A DNA stretch of 64,000 nt, taken from positions 1-64,000 of the forward strand of contig JACRPN010000004.1 in NCBI GenBank assembly GCA_016223145.1. Reading direction: 5' to 3'. Under the pieces are notes generated by a model. The model was not told the DNA's origin and made no database searches. It was given only the letters and a program-made list of their open reading frames with translations. Position 1 is the first letter of the stretch. Each line of letters begins with the position of its first letter. This document shows positions 7,597 to 14,777 of the stretch, one piece after another. A program made the translations under genes and the position numbers. This DNA is from Armatimonadota bacterium. Lineage in GTDB: Bacteria; Armatimonadota; Fimbriimonadia; Fimbriimonadales; Fimbriimonadaceae.

Positions 7597-8067
7597 GTGG
7601 AACAACGCCACGCGCTCGATCCGCTTGAACCCGTGAGCCCTGAAGAAGTCCGGGCGCTCATCGAGCGCTTTGGCGAACGGCAGGCAAACCGGTCGAACCA
7701 GCCCACCGTCGCCGACGTGGCGGAAACCCTGCAGGTCGAGCCCGCGACGGTTGCGGCGATGCTTCAGGAGCTGAGGGAGTCGAGGAGCCAGGCAGAAATC
7801 AAGGAGCGTCTGGACCGGCTGGAGCGCGAGAATGCTGAGCTGCGTGCTCGCTCTGAGTCACCCTTTATCATGGGAGTTACGCATCATGGGACGCCCCAAC
7901 GCATGCAGGTCGCGGTGATGGCGGGGCTCTTTTCCGTCCTGCTGCTAACCCTGATTTCCCGCAAACTCGGCGCGGGGCAGTCTTCCATGCCGTGGCTTGT
8001 TTTTGGAGTTCTCGTTGGCCTGGCCGGCTTGATGGCGTACAAGAGCTACCTGCTGCGCCGAAGGTAG
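7597..8067 (+). CDS. Hypothetical protein, N-terminal HTH-like/coiled coil with two C-terminal membrane spans
   Basis: A 156-residue protein I do not recognise. Residues about 15-60 (SPEEVRALIERFGERQ, then TVADVAETLQVEPATVAAML) read like a helical DNA-binding-type fold. About 65-90 is charged and coiled-coil prone (EIKERLDRLERENAEL), and two hydrophobic spans (about 107-125 and 132-150) end in a basic tail YLLRRR. The likely topology is a cytoplasmic helical domain tethered to the inner membrane. The next gene is convergent and 10 nt away. Confidence 0.7.
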   Translation: MEQRHALDPLEPVSPEEVRALIERFGERQANRSNQPTVADVAETLQVEPATVAAMLQELRESRSQAEIKERLDRLERENAELRARSESPFIMGVTHHGTPQRMQVAVMAGLFSVLLLTLISRKLGAGQSSMPWLVFGVLVGLAGLMAYKSYLLRRR

Positions 8068-8077
8068 ACTGCGCCCC

Positions 8078-8263
8078 TCAGCCCGCAGCCGACATGGCGA
8101 CCCAATACAAGAGTAAGAAACCGATTGATGCGAGCAGCATGGAGTATGCCCAAAGGTGACTGAGCCACTTCCATCGCTCGGCTGGCGCCAGTGTGACACC
8201 CAGGAAGACGGTGGCCATGCCGCCGACAGCGACATAGACCACGACGAAGCTCCAAAACGACAC
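8078..8263 (-). CDS. Small membrane protein (61 aa)
   Basis: A GTG-started frame encoding two hydrophobic spans, about residues 3-25 (SFWSFVVVYVAVGGMATV) and 38-58 (LWAYSMLLASIGFLLLYWV), joined by a short charged loop (APAERWKWL). No family is recognised. It ends 10 nt from the convergent gene at 7597-8067. Confidence 0.6.
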   Translation of the reverse strand: MSFWSFVVVYVAVGGMATVFLGVTLAPAERWKWLSHLWAYSMLLASIGFLLLYWVAMSAAG

Positions 8264-8315
8264 CCTCGAAGCTTAACACGGCCGTTCGGGTTGCTCTTGC
8301 GTTCTATCTGCGGCA

Positions 8316-8330
8316 GGCCACTGCGTGGCC
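8316..8330. repeat. REP-like hairpin, copy 1 of ggccactgcgtggcc
   Basis: A perfect 6-bp stem with loop tgc. The identical 15-mer recurs at 45658-45672 at the end of the Rhs array, so this is a dispersed repeat. It lies downstream of the polymorphic-toxin pair at 8395-10868. Confidence 0.6.
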
Positions 8331-8394
8331 ACCCGACGCTTAGAAGTGCGGGAACGGAGACACAGGTAACGAATCTAACATGCTCAAGGCCAAG

Positions 8395-8769
8395 CTATTG
8401 CTGATCACGAACCTCTCTTAGCTTTGCATATCGACCGATCAGATCCTGACCAGATGGACCCTCAGTGTAGATAACTGACTTAATCATGTGATTACTAACC
8501 ACAATCCACACATTCTCAGAATACGGGAATCCCGGTAATCGAAACTTGGCTAAGATACAAGGCGTCCCGAAGGGGTCCCTTGCTTCAAACTTCTTAACTG
8601 GTGGGCCAAGGAGTTCTTCTGCTTGGAAGTCCGGCATTCCGACTGACAATTCACGCATGAGGGTCACTTTCCGATTCTCAATCCCAACCCAAACACCCAA
8701 GAAGATGATGCCAACTACAAGTGCTGCCGCAGGGAGCGCACGCAACATGCCGATCCAAGAAACTTTCAT
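8395..8769 (-). CDS. Putative immunity protein, membrane-anchored
   Basis: A 124-residue protein with one N-terminal membrane span (about 7-28, LRALPAAALVVGIIFLGVWVG) and a soluble domain whose pattern (VGMPDFQAEELLGPPVKKFE, later WIVVSNHMIKSVIY) resembles small SmpA/BamE-like folds. The likeness is weak. Its ATG overlaps the stop of the upstream toxin-like gene (ATGA at 8769), so the two are translationally coupled. That position, a small protein overlapping the 3' end of an Rhs-core protein with a unique C-terminus, is the usual place of an immunity gene. The role is inferred from position only. Confidence 0.6.
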   Translation of the reverse strand: MKVSWIGMLRALPAAALVVGIIFLGVWVGIENRKVTLMRELSVGMPDFQAEELLGPPVKKFEARDPFGTPCILAKFRLPGFPYSENVWIVVSNHMIKSVIYTEGPSGQDLIGRYAKLREVRDQQ

Positions 8770-10868
8770 CAGGGCTCGTTGGGTAGGTTATACGTCTTGC
8801 TGGCGCAGCATGAGAGACAAGATGGCTGCATAAGCTTATCTGAATCCTCACCTGCGCAATATAGTCCGTACTCCTCCGCGGCTTTATCGAGGGGATCGGA
8901 TTCAAACGGATACCGGATCCCGTGAAGACACCCAACGCCCCAGCAACGTTCTGTCATGCATACTGCCCAGCAATGTGCGATCTTGTCGGAGAACTGGTGC
9001 AAATCTTCTGCGTAGCTGAGGATACTGAAACAGCCTCCACCTGAAGGTTTCGGCTCGATTCCTAGCGGGCCGCATTTCTTCCTGGTGCCACACCACAAAT
9101 TGGCATTGTCGCATGCCTTCTTTGGCTGAAACGCCATGTTGCCCTGATACCAGTCATACGCACACTTGAAGCATTCTTCCTTTGTCTTCTTCTTCTTACA
9201 CTCCCTAAGTCCCGCACCAAATCTCGGCTTACCATGGCCCTTGGGCTGAAGCCCGTTTGGATCCGTATACGTTGTAGGATTATCCAGCGCATACCCATAG
9301 GGATGCTCCCCACCTAATCTTTCAGCAAGCCTAGCTTCGGTCAGGAACCGCCCCAGCCCTGCCATGTACGGCCTCCTGCCGGGGATACTTGCTGGGAATG
9401 GCCCGCCGGGGTTAGGCATCTGGGGGCCGCCTGGCGGCTGGGGCTGACCCGATTGGCCCGGCCAACTGGGAAACGTCGGTATGGCATAGGCCGCTTTCAT
9501 GCGCTCTTGGTTTTCTTTGTTCAACTGCATCACTCGCTCCCTATCTCCGCCATTTCGGATACTGGCCCTCTTGTTCATGTTGTCAAGCTCCTTCATTTGA
9601 TTACGGTGCCAAACGTTATATGGCGTGGAGATCGACCAGGGGCCGAGAACCGCGCCGTCGGATAGCTCGAACGAGACGCTTGCCCCGCTGATTGGATTGC
9701 ACGCAAGCGTCCAAGTGCTTTCATCCGTAATATCGTTCAAAGCCATCACCCGCCCGATCTGGCACTTCACCCTGGGGATGGCGCCCGGTATCCAATCCGG
9801 CCACTTATCGAAGTTGGGTTCCTCATCTGGAGGAACGACCAAGTCTTTCTCGAAGTCGAGCGGATCTCCCGAGAACTCGAAGGCGAGCCTCAAGCATCGA
9901 TCTATAGCTTCTCCGATCGCTTTCTTGCTCTCAATCCCATGTTCGAACACAGCCTCTGCCATTCCGAAAGCAAGTCTGTGGATTTCGGGCTCATGTCGCT
10001 CTAGCTTCGAAACGGCATCGTCGAAACGCATGAGTCCGGGCCGGTTTCCTCGCTCCCGCTCGACAATCTGCTCTGCGAACTGCAAGGCACCGAAGACAGC
10101 CTCGCGCTTTGTTGGCGGTGAAAACCCGGAATCGAGAAGCTTCGCGATGTTGTTCATGGCAATCGCATCGTCGCCATCGATGGGATCCATGTCGAAGCCC
10201 TTGCGCCGAAGCAGCTCATTGACCTTGAGATCGAGCACGTACGATTGGATGAAGTTGAGCTGGTTCAGCCTTGCCGGGTCGGAGACATCAGCTAATGTCC
10301 GCTCATCCTCGCATTGGTCCACATACTGCACCCAGGCGTGGCCGACCTCGTGTGCGAGGATCGTCTCGTGAAGGGTTGCGGCGTCGAGGAAGATCAGGAG
10401 GGCCTCGGCATCTGAGGTGTGAAGCGCGTTGTGGCGTGGAACCGCGTCTTTCCGAAATCCGGGCATCGTGTCGACCGGGATGAAGACCTTGGTCGTGCAT
10501 CGGTCCACTTTGCCGATGAAGTCCATCAACCGTGCAGACAGATTCAGCGGCTCTATCACAGGGTAGAGGTCATCTGGCAGGCCTTTCTCTCCGATGCGCC
10601 AACGCTGGGCCGTATTTACGTTCGGCAGGTAAAGGTGCTCTTTGACCTGGAATCGAATTCCATGTTGGTTCTCCAGAACTTGACCGACCGTTGGCAGGCC
10701 GATTCTCGCTGCAGCCAGATTATTCCGTTCGGCGCGGCAGGCCCCTTCGATCGCGAGTTCGGGATCGTCCGCTCGTTGGTAGTCGCGAGAGAACATCTGG
10801 GTGTGCCAGGGTACTGCCTGGACTATTCCCGACTTGCTGTCGCCTCGCTCAAACGGCGTCAGGGACAT
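8769..10868 (-). CDS. Polymorphic-toxin candidate: HExxH metallopeptidase, Rhs-core remnant, Cys-rich C-terminus
   Basis: A 699-residue protein with an unusual build. Residues about 60-360 form a helical domain containing H173-E174-V-G-H177 (LAHEVGHAW), a zinc-metallopeptidase signature. About 465-500 is a Pro/Gly linker. About 504-539 matches the end of an Rhs repeat-associated core (GRFLTEARLAERLGG, then YGYALDNPTTYTDPNG). The last 160 residues are Cys-rich (about 18 Cys) with a basic KKKKTKEECFKC start and match nothing I know. In polymorphic toxins the sequence after the TDPNG-type motif is the variable toxin, and the next gene is the immunity. Here a metallopeptidase precedes the remnant in place of the long YD-repeat shell. 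No signal peptide is seen. REP-like hairpins lie on both sides of the locus. Motifs are visible directly; toxin activity is inferred. Confidence 0.72.
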   Translation of the reverse strand: MSLTPFERGDSKSGIVQAVPWHTQMFSRDYQRADDPELAIEGACRAERNNLAAARIGLPTVGQVLENQHGIRFQVKEHLYLPNVNTAQRWRIGEKGLPDDLYPVIEPLNLSARLMDFIGKVDRCTTKVFIPVDTMPGFRKDAVPRHNALHTSDAEALLIFLDAATLHETILAHEVGHAWVQYVDQCEDERTLADVSDPARLNQLNFIQSYVLDLKVNELLRRKGFDMDPIDGDDAIAMNNIAKLLDSGFSPPTKREAVFGALQFAEQIVERERGNRPGLMRFDDAVSKLERHEPEIHRLAFGMAEAVFEHGIESKKAIGEAIDRCLRLAFEFSGDPLDFEKDLVVPPDEEPNFDKWPDWIPGAIPRVKCQIGRVMALNDITDESTWTLACNPISGASVSFELSDGAVLGPWSISTPYNVWHRNQMKELDNMNKRASIRNGGDRERVMQLNKENQERMKAAYAIPTFPSWPGQSGQPQPPGGPQMPNPGGPFPASIPGRRPYMAGLGRFLTEARLAERLGGEHPYGYALDNPTTYTDPNGLQPKGHGKPRFGAGLRECKKKKTKEECFKCAYDWYQGNMAFQPKKACDNANLWCGTRKKCGPLGIEPKPSGGGCFSILSYAEDLHQFSDKIAHCWAVCMTERCWGVGCLHGIRYPFESDPLDKAAEEYGLYCAGEDSDKLMQPSCLSCCASKTYNLPNEP

Positions 10869-10924
10869 ACAAGTATTCTACAGCGAATTTGCCTGGAAAG
10901 AGACCACAGGTTTCGGCAACCATC

Positions 10925-11160
10925 GGCCGGCCACCCTCCGGGTGGGGTTACCTCCCTGATTTGGGCATCGGGTGGCTCCAACCTTTGGGCTGGTGTTTGT
11001 GGAGTCACCCCTTGCGTGTGGTCTGCGCAGGAGCAGTTAGATGGCGGGGGGCATAGCTCCAATCACACGACCATGAATGGTGGAGCCACCCGAAGTCTAC
11101 GGGCAAGCAAGGGTGACCCACCCAACGACGCGGCCTCAAAAGCATGGAGGCGCCCGAAGC
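10925..11160. repeat. REP-like hairpin cluster upstream of the metallopeptidase-toxin gene
   Basis: The 394-nt stretch 10869-11262 holds no convincing gene. It contains a ccaccc-tcc-gggtgg hairpin (10931-10945), cgggtggctcc, and the inverted counterpart ggtggagccacccga near 11088. These words match the Rhs-array separators (ccaccc-ttc-gggtgg and cgggtggct), linking the two toxin loci by repeat content. Confidence 0.55.
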
Positions 11161-11262
11161 CTCTCCATTCCTGGTCCGCCACGCGAGATTTGGTTCGCCG
11201 GGGATTTCGCAGTTTAGGAACCCTTGCTCAATTCCGCTCTGAGCCAAAATGTATCACACCCT

Positions 11263-11736
11263 ATGAATGATGTGATCGCGGCCGCCAAGAGACGGGCAAG
11301 CCAGGCCATGGAGCACTTCTTGAAGGTGCTCAGCTTCGTGCCTGAAGACATGCTTGACTGGAAACCCGTGCCGACCGCCAAGAGCGCTTTCGAGATTGCG
11401 GCCCATTGCGCGGGCTATAGCGCCGGTTTCGTCGGCGTGATCGCGACGGGCGAGTTTCCTGAACAGGTCGAGGACTTCCTGGGTCCGATCCAAGCCGCCA
11501 TTGCGAGCATAACCACCAGAGAGCAGGCCGAGGCTGCGCTGCGCGAGGGCACCGCGAAGACCCTGGCCGCGCTCGATACCGTCAAACCGGAGTGGATTGA
11601 CTCGACCATCGACACCCTAATCGGCCCTACCCCTTTCCTCTTCTTCATGACGATTCCGGCGAACCACCTTGTGAACCACACCGGCCAGCTCGACTACCTG
11701 CAGACCTGCTGGGACGATCAACTGGTGCATTTCTAG
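11263..11736 (+). CDS. DinB family protein
   Basis: A 157-residue four-helix DinB/YfiT-type protein. Helix 1 (NDVIAAAKRRASQAMEHFLK) leads into FVPEDMLDWKPVPTAKSAFEIAAHCAGY, where the His of AAHC is the usual first metal ligand. The C-terminal IPANHLVNHTGQLDYLQTCW carries the His pair that completes the site. Members include metal-dependent thiol transferases (bacillithiol/mycothiol type) and proteins of unknown role. The ATG at 11263 is preferred over the TTG-initiated longer frame because it begins the first helix. Confidence 0.88.
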   Translation: MNDVIAAAKRRASQAMEHFLKVLSFVPEDMLDWKPVPTAKSAFEIAAHCAGYSAGFVGVIATGEFPEQVEDFLGPIQAAIASITTREQAEAALREGTAKTLAALDTVKPEWIDSTIDTLIGPTPFLFFMTIPANHLVNHTGQLDYLQTCWDDQLVHF

Positions 11737-11795
11737 GAATTCTACGATTTTGCTGTATTCTGGATGTTAGGTCGCAGCCTTATGGGGTCATCATC

Positions 11796-12464
11796 GTGGA
11801 AGAAGGGAGGCAAAAGAAGTCGACTATGGAAGGCACCGATGAAGCTGAACTCCGAGAGTTTGTCCGGCTTCAGGTTGATGTAGGGCTTTTCTCCAAGTTC
11901 GAAATTGTGGAGATCGCCATGACGGTCTTTAAAGATGACTTCGAGGCAGACGCCATGCATCCCGTCCTCATAAACCAGACTGACGAGTTGTGGGCGGCGC
12001 GTCTGGAAGAACAACGGAGTTGGCCGCCAATTACCGATTGTGACAAGCTAGACGCGGCGTTCCAAGAACTTGATAACTCGGGCATTGTTGCTCGGCAGGA
12101 CTTTACCGATTGCCAAACGTGCGGAAACAGCGAAATCTGGAACGAGATGTCCAAGGCGCGGGAAGCAGGGCACCGGGTTCGCGGATATACGTTCTACCAT
12201 CAGCAAGACTCGGAATCGGCTACCGAGGGGTACGGCGTGTTTCTTTCGTATGGGTCGACCCGCAAAGGATCGTGGTTTCAGCGTGGGATTGCGGCCGAAG
12301 TTTGCAGAGTGCTTCGACGGCACGGGCTGAGCGTGACCTGGCCGTGGAGCGTCAGGACACGAATCCACTGCGAGTTGGATTGGAAACGGCGGCTTAGGGA
12401 AAACGGGATGCCTGTGACTCATACGACTACCACAAGCTGGGAAGCCCCATGGCACGGGTCATGA
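11796..12464 (+). CDS. DUF6891 domain protein
   Basis: A 222-residue protein with the DUF6891 pattern: an N-terminal helical segment (ELREFVRLQVDVGLFS), LDAAFQELDNSGIVARQDFTDCQTCG, GYTFYHQQDSESATEGYGVFLSYGS, and RIHCELDWKRRL near the C-terminus. Function of the family is unknown. A GTG at 11796 or the ATG at 11826 could be the start. The last 20 residues (TTTTSWEAPWHGS) run past the usual family end and overlap the 5' side of the next frame, so the stop may have shifted. Confidence 0.72.
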   Translation: MEEGRQKKSTMEGTDEAELREFVRLQVDVGLFSKFEIVEIAMTVFKDDFEADAMHPVLINQTDELWAARLEEQRSWPPITDCDKLDAAFQELDNSGIVARQDFTDCQTCGNSEIWNEMSKAREAGHRVRGYTFYHQQDSESATEGYGVFLSYGSTRKGSWFQRGIAAEVCRVLRRHGLSVTWPWSVRTRIHCELDWKRRLRENGMPVTHTTTTSWEAPWHGS

Positions 12465-12559
12465 GCCGCCCAGTATGGGCTGAAGCAGTGGGCTATAGTG
12501 AATCGGATTTGAATACGGTCTTGATCAGCTCACCTTGTGAAGCGACGGAGAACAGAGCC

Positions 12560-13009
12560 ATGCTTGCACCCAAGGACGATCCGGAAATCCCCTGCATCCT
12601 AGGAATGTGGTTTGACAACCGAGCCAGCGTCTACATCCATCCGGAGCAATGGAAGCTCGTCTCGATTCGAGGTGGTGTTCCACTAAGGGTTCGTTGCGAG
12701 GGCCAATCGATGACGTGTGTCGCGTACCACATGGGCGAGCACTACAAGGTTGCGACGATCGACAACGAGACGAGCCAGGCACTCGGCCTAAGTCCCGGCG
12801 ACTACGATGCGACGGCGCGGATTGATTGGGAGCAGGCCATACCCGAAGTGCTAAGGGACTCCCTGCAAGAAAGCGAGAGAGCCCGAAAGAGATGGTGCTC
12901 CATGCCGGTCGCAGAGATACGCCGGATGCTGAGTTCAATCCGCGCTGCGCGGAAACCATCCACATCCCTTGAGCGCCAACTTGCCGCCATTCGCGAGATC
13001 AATCGTTAG
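12560..13009 (+). CDS. Hypothetical protein
   Basis: About 149 residues starting MLAPKDDPEIP. The first half looks like a beta-rich domain (ILGMWFDNRASVYIHPEQWK, LRVRCEGQSMTCVAYH); the rest is helical and charged. No family is recognised. A GGAG 9 nt upstream supports the ATG at 12560; an in-frame ATG at 12449 would overlap the DUF6891 gene. Confidence 0.55.
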   Translation: MLAPKDDPEIPCILGMWFDNRASVYIHPEQWKLVSIRGGVPLRVRCEGQSMTCVAYHMGEHYKVATIDNETSQALGLSPGDYDATARIDWEQAIPEVLRDSLQESERARKRWCSMPVAEIRRMLSSIRAARKPSTSLERQLAAIREINR

Positions 13010-13144
13010 CCCGAATGACTGAACCTGCACCCCTCTCGCCGGTGGCGCGGATGCTGCTTCAAAGGTCCACATTAGCGGCGAAAAGCGAAATCGAGAGCAG
13101 GCTCTCGCAGCAACCTGCCGGGACACCGCACCGTACTTCCGTTC

Positions 13145-13363
13145 GTGCTGACGCCGTTCGTGCTCTTTGTGATCCTGGTCGTGTGGGCGCTGGTCCAGAA
13201 CGACTTGTATCCCAAGGAGGCGCTGATTCTCGGGAGCATCTGGCTGCTGCTCCTGCTCGGCGCTTTCCTGCTCCCAGGTATCGGCGTGTATTGCATCGTG
13301 CCGATGGTGCTCATCGACATCTGGCTGCTGGTCAAGCTCGTCGGTAACCCATCGGTAACGTGA
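13145..13363 (+). CDS. Small two/three-span membrane protein, 5' end unclear
   Basis: Frame of 72 residues from GTG 13145: LTPFVLFVILVVWALVQND, LYPKEALILGSIWLLLLLG, IGVYCIVPMVLIDIWLLVKL. The family-like sequence seems to begin earlier in the same frame (LPGHRTVLPFVLTP from about 13115), but no ATG, GTG or TTG is available there. A different frame from 13015 (MTEPAPLSPVARMLLQ) would make a plausible N-terminus, so a frameshift near 13100 is possible. Convergent with the acetyltransferase gene. Confidence 0.5.
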   Translation: MLTPFVLFVILVVWALVQNDLYPKEALILGSIWLLLLLGAFLLPGIGVYCIVPMVLIDIWLLVKLVGNPSVT

Positions 13364-13378
13364 GAGCCCCTTCACCCC

Positions 13379-13906
13379 CTAGAACTCTTTGCGCATGTAG
13401 TGGACACCTTCAAGGGGGTTCTCGTAATAGGCGTCCATCGCCTCGAAGCCAAGGGAGGCGTAAAGCGCTCTCGCGGCCTCCATACGTTCCAAAGTGTCCA
13501 GCACCATGGCGTTGTAGCCTGCGCGGCGACCGGCCTCCACCACGGCCTCAGCCAGCTTCCGCCCCAGGGATCGTCCCCTGAAAGCCGGCCGGACCCAGAG
13601 CCGCTTCATCTCGCAGACGCCGTCCCCAACCACCTGGGCGCCATGCTCCGTCGCGCCGAACGGAGCGTCGCAGGGACCGGACTTCCGGATGAGCGGGCGC
13701 ATCGCCACCACGCCCGCGGCCCCACCGTCGCAGAGCGCCAACAGGATGCATCCGCAAGGAGGCGCATAGAGGCCGGGCAAAGTGGCAAGCTCCTCCTCGA
13801 AACCTTGAAAGCAAAGGTCGAAGCCCAGGCTCTCGGCATACTCGAGGAACAGCGTGCGGACCTCTTCGATCCAAGCAGGCGAAGAACCATCCACGATTTG
13901 CAGCAT
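13379..13906 (-). CDS. GNAT family N-acetyltransferase
   Basis: A 175-residue GNAT fold enzyme transferring an acyl group from acyl-CoA. It shows AGVVAMRPL (beta4), EMKRLWVRPAFRGRSLGRKLAEAVVEAGRRAGY, with the pyrophosphate-binding R/Q-x-x-G-x-G/A type loop in FRGRSLGRKL, and the C-terminal LDTLERMEAARALYASLGFE typical of small-molecule acetyltransferases. The start ATG 13906 lies 7 nt after a TAGAAC hexamer on this strand; another ATG is two codons upstream. The substrate is unknown. Confidence 0.88.
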   Translation of the reverse strand: MLQIVDGSSPAWIEEVRTLFLEYAESLGFDLCFQGFEEELATLPGLYAPPCGCILLALCDGGAAGVVAMRPLIRKSGPCDAPFGATEHGAQVVGDGVCEMKRLWVRPAFRGRSLGRKLAEAVVEAGRRAGYNAMVLDTLERMEAARALYASLGFEAMDAYYENPLEGVHYMRKEF

Positions 13907-13965
13907 GCCCATCGTTCTACCCGCCTCACAGGGCCGTTCCAGAGCCTCTTTGGGACCGTGCCCAG

Positions 13966-13971
13966 TACAAT
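13966..13971 (+). promoter_or_regulatory. -10-like hexamer TACAAT, leaderless type
   Basis: TACAAT, 6 nt (caatcg), then TTG at 13978, the apparent start of the MarC gene. The same spacing as elsewhere supports an unusual TTG start. Confidence 0.6.
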
Positions 13972-13977
13972 CAATCG

Positions 13978-14607
13978 TTGCTCGACTTCGGCACGCTGCT
14001 AAAGATGCTCGTCTCGCTGTTCGCTGTGGTCAACCCGATCGGCACGGCGCCGTTGTTCTTGGGCATGACGGGCGACTTTCCCACCGAGCGCGGGCGTACA
14101 GCGCGCCTCGCAGCGCTCACCTGCACCATCGCGCTCCTGGTTTCGGCGGCGGCGGGCGAGCAGATTCTCAGCCTATTCGGGATCAGCGTCGCCAGCTTTC
14201 GGGTGATAGGCGGCATCCTCTTTCTCTTCATGGCGATGGACATGCTGAATGTGCGCCCAAGCCGCACGAAGGTCACGCCCGAAGAGGAGACCGAAGCCGC
14301 GGACCGTCGCCAGATCGCCTTTGTGCCGCTCGGCATCCCCATGCTGGCAGGTCCCGGCGCGATCAGCACGGTGCTGCTCTACATGAACGAGGGCCGGGAC
14401 ACGGGCCAGAAAGCGATGGTCTACATCGTGATCCTGTCGACGGGCCTGCTCGTTTGGATGGCCATGTCTTTGGCCGCGCCCCTTGGGAAGCTCTTGGGAA
14501 CGACAGGAACCAACATCCTCACCCGTCTCATGGGGTTGATCGTCGGGGCCATCGGCGTGGAATACCTGGTCGGCGGACTGAAGCAGCTGCTGCCGGGGCT
14601 GGGGTAA
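13978..14607 (+). CDS. MarC family integral membrane protein
   Basis: A 209-residue inner-membrane protein with about six spans. VVNPIGTAPLFLGMTG near the N-terminus and IAFVPLGIPMLAGPGAIST in the middle are the duplicated NPIG/P-GPG signatures of the MarC/YchE/YhgN family. The function is still uncertain; the old link to multiple antibiotic resistance was not upheld. The TTG start is supported by the TACAAT hexamer 6 nt upstream and by the family N-terminus. Confidence 0.92.
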   Translation: MLDFGTLLKMLVSLFAVVNPIGTAPLFLGMTGDFPTERGRTARLAALTCTIALLVSAAAGEQILSLFGISVASFRVIGGILFLFMAMDMLNVRPSRTKVTPEEETEAADRRQIAFVPLGIPMLAGPGAISTVLLYMNEGRDTGQKAMVYIVILSTGLLVWMAMSLAAPLGKLLGTTGTNILTRLMGLIVGAIGVEYLVGGLKQLLPGLG

Positions 14608-14777
14608 TCAGCCTGGCAGGTTGTGTTTCTCCCGGAACTCCACCCTCCTTTCGTTTGCCGTCTTGGCAATCGCCACCGAATGGCAGGTGGGCAGGACCGG
14701 AAGCGCGTAGAGGTTCACGCAAGACATGAAGGTCGCCGCCTCACAGGCTTGTGCGCCCGCCGACCTCCCTACCCGTA

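Noticed and set aside
14608-14727. A 39-residue minus-strand frame (MSCVNLYALPVLPTCHSVAI...)
   Set aside because: It has a plausible composition but no promoter hexamer, ribosome site or known family; it lies in the short gap after the MarC gene and cannot be supported.
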